The notes beneath the pieces are model-generated. The model searched no databases and was not told the origin of the DNA. It was given only the letters and a program-made list of their open reading frames with translations. Shown piece after piece: positions 31,783-34,364 of a stretch of DNA of 34,364 nucleotides (the first letter of the stretch is position 1; each line of letters starts with the position of its first letter). The translations under genes and the position numbers were made by a program. Origin of the DNA: Planctomycetaceae bacterium UBA969 (GTDB lineage: Bacteria > Planctomycetota > Planctomycetia > Gemmatales > Gemmataceae); contig DBCB01000286.1 in assembly GCA_002303765.1 (NCBI GenBank), positions 10,032-44,395 on the forward strand, given 5' to 3'.

Positions 31783-33234
31783 ATGGATAAGTCTCAGTCT
31801 ACCGGTTTGCTATTTGAAATCAGTCACAAAGGCAGGAGATGCCACCTCCTACCCGATTGCGATGTCCCCACCAAGACTTCCGCAGAACTTCTCGACAAAA
31901 AATATCTCAGCAATGATCCGACCCATTTGCCTGAGATGGCAGAAATCGACATCGTCAGACACTTCGTTAATTTATCTACCAAAAACATGGCAATTGATTG
32001 TAACTTTTATCCTCTGGGAAGTTGCACCATGAAATACAATCCCAAGCGTCATGAAAGGCTTGGGTCTTTGAGTGGGTTGGCACATGTCCATCCTCTTCAA
32101 GATGATCAAACCTGCCAAGGAATGCTTGAAATATTATGGGAGATGCAAAATTATCTGGCCGAAATAGCTGGGCTTGATGGTGTTTCCCTTCAACCTGCTG
32201 CAGGGGCCCAAGGCGAATTAACAGCGCTTTTAGTTGCAGCCGCTTACTTCCGCGACAAAAAAGAAAAACGCACCAAAGTCCTTATCCCTGATAGCGCACA
32301 TGGAACCAACCCCGCTAGTGCTGCAATTGCTGGCTTCGACACCATCACCATCAAAAGTAATGCCCGTGGTAGAGTCGACATGGAAGATCTTATTTCCAAA
32401 ATCGACTCGCAAACTGCAGTATTCATGATCACCAACCCAAACACTCTTGGCCTTTTTGATGAACAAATCGTTCAGATCACCGAACTGATCCACAAGGCTG
32501 GCGGCCTTGTTTATCTTGATGGCGCAAACATGAATGCCATTCTTGGTATCACCAGACCTGGTGATTTTGGTGCCGACATGATGCACTACAATGTACACAA
32601 AACATTCACTGGGCCACACGGAGCAGGTGGGCCTGGATCCGGACCTATCGCGGTCAGAAAGCAACTTATACCTTTTCTTCCTGCACCTTTAATTATTAAG
32701 ACAACCGAGGGTTTTAAACTCGACTATGATCGCCCAAAATCGATAGGCAGGGTTCGAAGCTTCTTTGGAAATGTCGGTATTCTGCTTCGTGGCTATTTCT
32801 ACATCCGCACACTTGGACCCGATGGGCTCAAACAAGTTAGCCAAAATGCCGTATTGAATGCCAATTATCTTCTCAGCCTTGTCAAAGAGGCCTTTGATGT
32901 TCCCCACGGCGACAGGTGCATGCATGAATTTGTTGCAAGTGCCAGAACCCTTCGAAGAGACAAAAAAATCAGCGCAATGGATATAGGCAAGCGCTTGCTG
33001 GATTATGGATACCATGCTCCTACGGTTTATTTCCCTTTAGTGGTTTCAGAAGCAATGATGATGGAGCCTACTGAAACTGAAAGTAAAGAAACCCTTGATC
33101 ACTTTGCCAAAACTTTGATTAAGATTCGTGATGAAGACGCAGATTTCCTTCATGACGCACCTCACACTCTGGATATCAGCAGACCGGATGAAGTGAAAGC
33201 CGCTAAAGAACCTATGCTGCGCTGGAAGAAGTAA
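31783..33234 (+). CDS. gcvPB: Glycine dehydrogenase (decarboxylating) subunit 2
   Basis: A 483-residue PLP subunit starting at ATG 31783, 4 bases after GAGGG. PLP Lys273 is in HYNVHKTFTGPHGAGGPGSG, the P-protein signature. 'FYPLGSCTMKYNPK', 'LQPAAGAQGELTAL', 'DSAHGTNPASAAIAGF' and 'DGANMNAILGI' are also typical. It is the C-terminal half of the split P protein; bacteria such as Bacillus and Thermus have this two-gene form, whereas E. coli has one fused gene. It ends with a normal C-terminus ('EPMLRWKK'). The acyltransferase gene follows after 19 bp. Confidence 0.97.
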   Translation: MDKSQSTGLLFEISHKGRRCHLLPDCDVPTKTSAELLDKKYLSNDPTHLPEMAEIDIVRHFVNLSTKNMAIDCNFYPLGSCTMKYNPKRHERLGSLSGLAHVHPLQDDQTCQGMLEILWEMQNYLAEIAGLDGVSLQPAAGAQGELTALLVAAAYFRDKKEKRTKVLIPDSAHGTNPASAAIAGFDTITIKSNARGRVDMEDLISKIDSQTAVFMITNPNTLGLFDEQIVQITELIHKAGGLVYLDGANMNAILGITRPGDFGADMMHYNVHKTFTGPHGAGGPGSGPIAVRKQLIPFLPAPLIIKTTEGFKLDYDRPKSIGRVRSFFGNVGILLRGYFYIRTLGPDGLKQVSQNAVLNANYLLSLVKEAFDVPHGDRCMHEFVASARTLRRDKKISAMDIGKRLLDYGYHAPTVYFPLVVSEAMMMEPTETESKETLDHFAKTLIKIRDEDADFLHDAPHTLDISRPDEVKAAKEPMLRWKK

Positions 33235-33253
33235 TCATTTTCAGGTATTTTAA

Positions 33254-33988
33254 TTGATCGAGTGCAGGCTTTTGCCTCTGGAGTCCAATCTTGGGCCATA
33301 CGCAATGGCCTCAGATGAGTTATTGCTTGAACTCGCAGAAGAAGGCATTTGCTCGCTTCGTTTTTATACTTGGGCTGAACCCACCGTTAGCCTGGGCTAC
33401 TTTCAACCCTCCTCCCTTTTATCTAATTCACAAGAATTAAAAATGCTGCCTTGGGTTCGAAGGGCTACTGGAGGGGAAGCTCTGGTGCACCACCATGAAC
33501 TAACATACGCCTTGGGGCTGCCATTGGACCTTGCCGGCCAGAAATCGACTCTTTGGCAGAAAAAAATGCATTTTATCATTCAAAAAGCTTTGTTTATTCT
33601 GGGAGTATCTCTTCCTGAAATCAACCTGCCCGAACAACGAAATGATCCAACTAACCTACTTTGTTTTCATCATCACGCACCACAAGATCTTATTATTAAG
33701 AAGCATAAGGTTGTGGGGAGTGCACAGCGAAAAAAGAAAAGAAGTGTAATCCAGCATGGAGGAATTTTACTTGCCCAAAGCATTTACACGCCCTCGTTGC
33801 CTGGGATACTTGAACTTTCAGGGATAAAACTTTGCCCAGAAAAACTAGCTGAAACTATTGTTAATGAATGTCGACATGCTTTAGGTTGGGATTTTAATGC
33901 TTTGAAATGGTCGCCTGAAGAGCAGGCAAGAATACAACATTTTGTCGAGCTTCGTTTTGCAAACAAAGATTGGAATAACAAAAGATAA
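33254..33988 (+). CDS. Lipoate-protein ligase A / LipM-type octanoyltransferase family protein
   Basis: A 244-residue protein starting at TTG 33254, needed because the conserved 'RLLPLESNLGPYAMASDELL' begins there; the next ATG (33305) would cut this motif. Family motifs: RRATGGEALVHHHELTYAL (69-87), Lys152 in 'HKVVGSAQRK', and 'IQHGGILL'. Cys137 (LLCFHHHAP) lies where LipM octanoyltransferases have their catalytic Cys ('CF', then 'DL', then 'GSAQ'), so this may transfer octanoate from acyl carrier protein to GcvH rather than act as an ATP-dependent lipoate ligase. At 244 residues it lacks the extra C-terminal domain of E. coli LplA. As last gene of the gcv operon it most likely acylates GcvH. 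Family firm; LipM versus LplA open. Confidence 0.85.
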   Translation: MIECRLLPLESNLGPYAMASDELLLELAEEGICSLRFYTWAEPTVSLGYFQPSSLLSNSQELKMLPWVRRATGGEALVHHHELTYALGLPLDLAGQKSTLWQKKMHFIIQKALFILGVSLPEINLPEQRNDPTNLLCFHHHAPQDLIIKKHKVVGSAQRKKKRSVIQHGGILLAQSIYTPSLPGILELSGIKLCPEKLAETIVNECRHALGWDFNALKWSPEEQARIQHFVELRFANKDWNNKR

Positions 33989-33995
33989 AAAAGAA

Positions 33996-34019
33996 GCCCC
34001 GCAAATTTCTTTGCGGGGC
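33996..34019. terminator. Strong bidirectional terminator after the glycine operon
   Basis: GCCCCGCAAA (33996-34005) pairs perfectly with TTTGCGGGGC (34010-34019) around a 4-base loop. The A-rich stretch before it reads as a T-tract (TTCTTTTTTATC) on the minus strand, so it is best for transcripts coming from the convergent Cys-rich gene. It also stands 7 bases after the stop of the acyltransferase gene. Confidence 0.85.
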
Positions 34020-34095
34020 CCAGCGGTTGAGGATTATCAGGATTACCAGGCTGAGGACAGTTTGATTTATTAAAACCAACTCCGCCCAACATTAA

Positions 34096-34113
34096 TGTTC
34101 ATTTTCATGAACA
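34096..34113 (-). repeat. Perfect hairpin with GAAA loop in the 3' region of the Cys-rich gene
   Basis: TGTTCAT (34096-34102) and ATGAACA (34107-34113) pair over 7 bp. On the minus strand, which is transcribed here, the loop reads GAAA, a stable GNRA tetraloop. It lies between the stop codon at 34151 and the terminator, in the 3' untranslated part of the message. Confidence 0.5.
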
Positions 34114-34150
34114 AACCTGCCCATCACACACCTCGAAGTATCTTTCTAAT

Positions 34151-34364
34151 TTAGAAAGCGTTTACTTCTGAGATAGTGGGCACAGGAACGATACTAGCAG
34201 ATTTACCTGCTGGCAGTTTTTCGGCACCCTTAGGAGCTGCTTTAGGAGCGCTCTCTGGGGCAACTACTTCGCAGCAATCATTCTTGTGCAACTTGGCACG
34301 AAGTTTGTCAAGAAGGCTTACCTTGCATGGGTCGCATGGATCAGCTTTCTTTTCGCACTTCACT
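34151..34364 (-). CDS. Cys-rich secreted-type protein, N-terminus outside the window
   Basis: The last 71 codons or so of a minus-strand gene; the frame is open to the window edge. The visible part has 'KCEKKADPCDPCKVSLLDKLRAKL' followed by 'NDCCEVV', then an Ala/Pro/Lys-rich low-complexity part ('APKAAPKGAEKLPAGK') and ends 'VPTISEVNAF'. A GTG at 34363 could be read as a start, but a gene starting there would lack any signal peptide, and planctomycete proteins with this CDPCK/DCC pattern usually have a signal peptide and further Cys before it, so I treat it as partial. No enzyme motif is visible; the Cys pairs suggest disulphide bonding or metal binding outside the cytoplasm. Terminated by the hairpin at 33996-34019. 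Confidence 0.65.
   Translation of the reverse strand, partial: VKCEKKADPCDPCKVSLLDKLRAKLHKNDCCEVVAPESAPKAAPKGAEKLPAGKSASIVPVPTISEVNAF

Noticed and set aside
1..34364. tRNA, rRNA, CRISPR, insertion sequence or phage gene
   Set aside because: No cloverleaf, rRNA core, regular spaced repeats, transposase or integrase motifs were seen in any gap or frame.

Overview
The window most likely comes from a planctomycete (phylum Planctomycetota, possibly the Gemmata side). The evidence is a 1182-residue 'PVC-type' dehydrogenase/HEAT/CxxCH cytochrome with secreted NIPSNAP and PQQ-propeller neighbours, a short lipoprotein and a Cys-rich secreted protein of planctomycete type, an HU protein with a C-terminal tail, and several secreted proteins of unknown function. 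The base composition looks moderate to low in GC (not counted). The window is chromosomal and gene-dense. I see no rRNA, tRNA, transposase, integrase, CRISPR array or phage gene.

Layout. (1) Positions 1-6738, plus strand: an exported-protein operon with a PQQ-like propeller (cut by the window edge), a NIPSNAP protein, two tandem retropepsin-like/PDZ proteins and the large PVC cytochrome, closed by a hairpin terminator. (2) 6774-7590, minus strand: a small lipoprotein and an HU-family protein. (3) 7809-11132, plus strand: a nucleotide-sugar module of rmlB, an Rmd-like reductase and ugd. (4) 11174-13910, plus strand: a membrane histidine kinase overlapping an NtrC-type sigma-54 activator. (5) 13893-15925, minus strand: a REC-GAF response regulator overlapping, by GTGA, a subtilisin-like protease with no signal peptide; this pair converges on the NtrC gene. 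(6) 16106-19964, plus strand: a DIPP-like NUDIX hydrolase, a YgiQ radical-SAM protein, an RluA-family pseudouridine synthase and an 89-residue protein. (7) 19966-26443, minus strand: a secreted protein, a TPR protein, a sigma-70 factor, ribosomal protein S1 and cysteine synthase. (8) 26746-33988, plus strand: a HAD hydrolase, then glyA, gcvT, gcvH, gcvPA, gcvPB and a lipoate/octanoate transferase, which is a nearly complete glycine cleavage operon. (9) 34151-34364, minus strand: the end of a Cys-rich protein.

How the parts work together. The glycine operon encodes serine/glycine interconversion (GlyA), the T, H and split P proteins, and an enzyme to acylate GcvH; only the L protein (lipoamide dehydrogenase) is missing locally. 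The sugar module would supply dTDP-4-keto-6-deoxyglucose, a GDP-6-deoxy sugar and UDP-glucuronate for surface polysaccharide, and the two-component system immediately downstream could regulate it. The exported operon looks like a periplasmic or surface oxidation module with its own PDZ proteases.

The best candidate for undescribed biology is the REC-GAF regulator translationally coupled to a cytoplasmic S8-type protease, beside a HisK/NtrC pair. The tandem retropepsin-PDZ genes inside the PVC-cytochrome operon come next.
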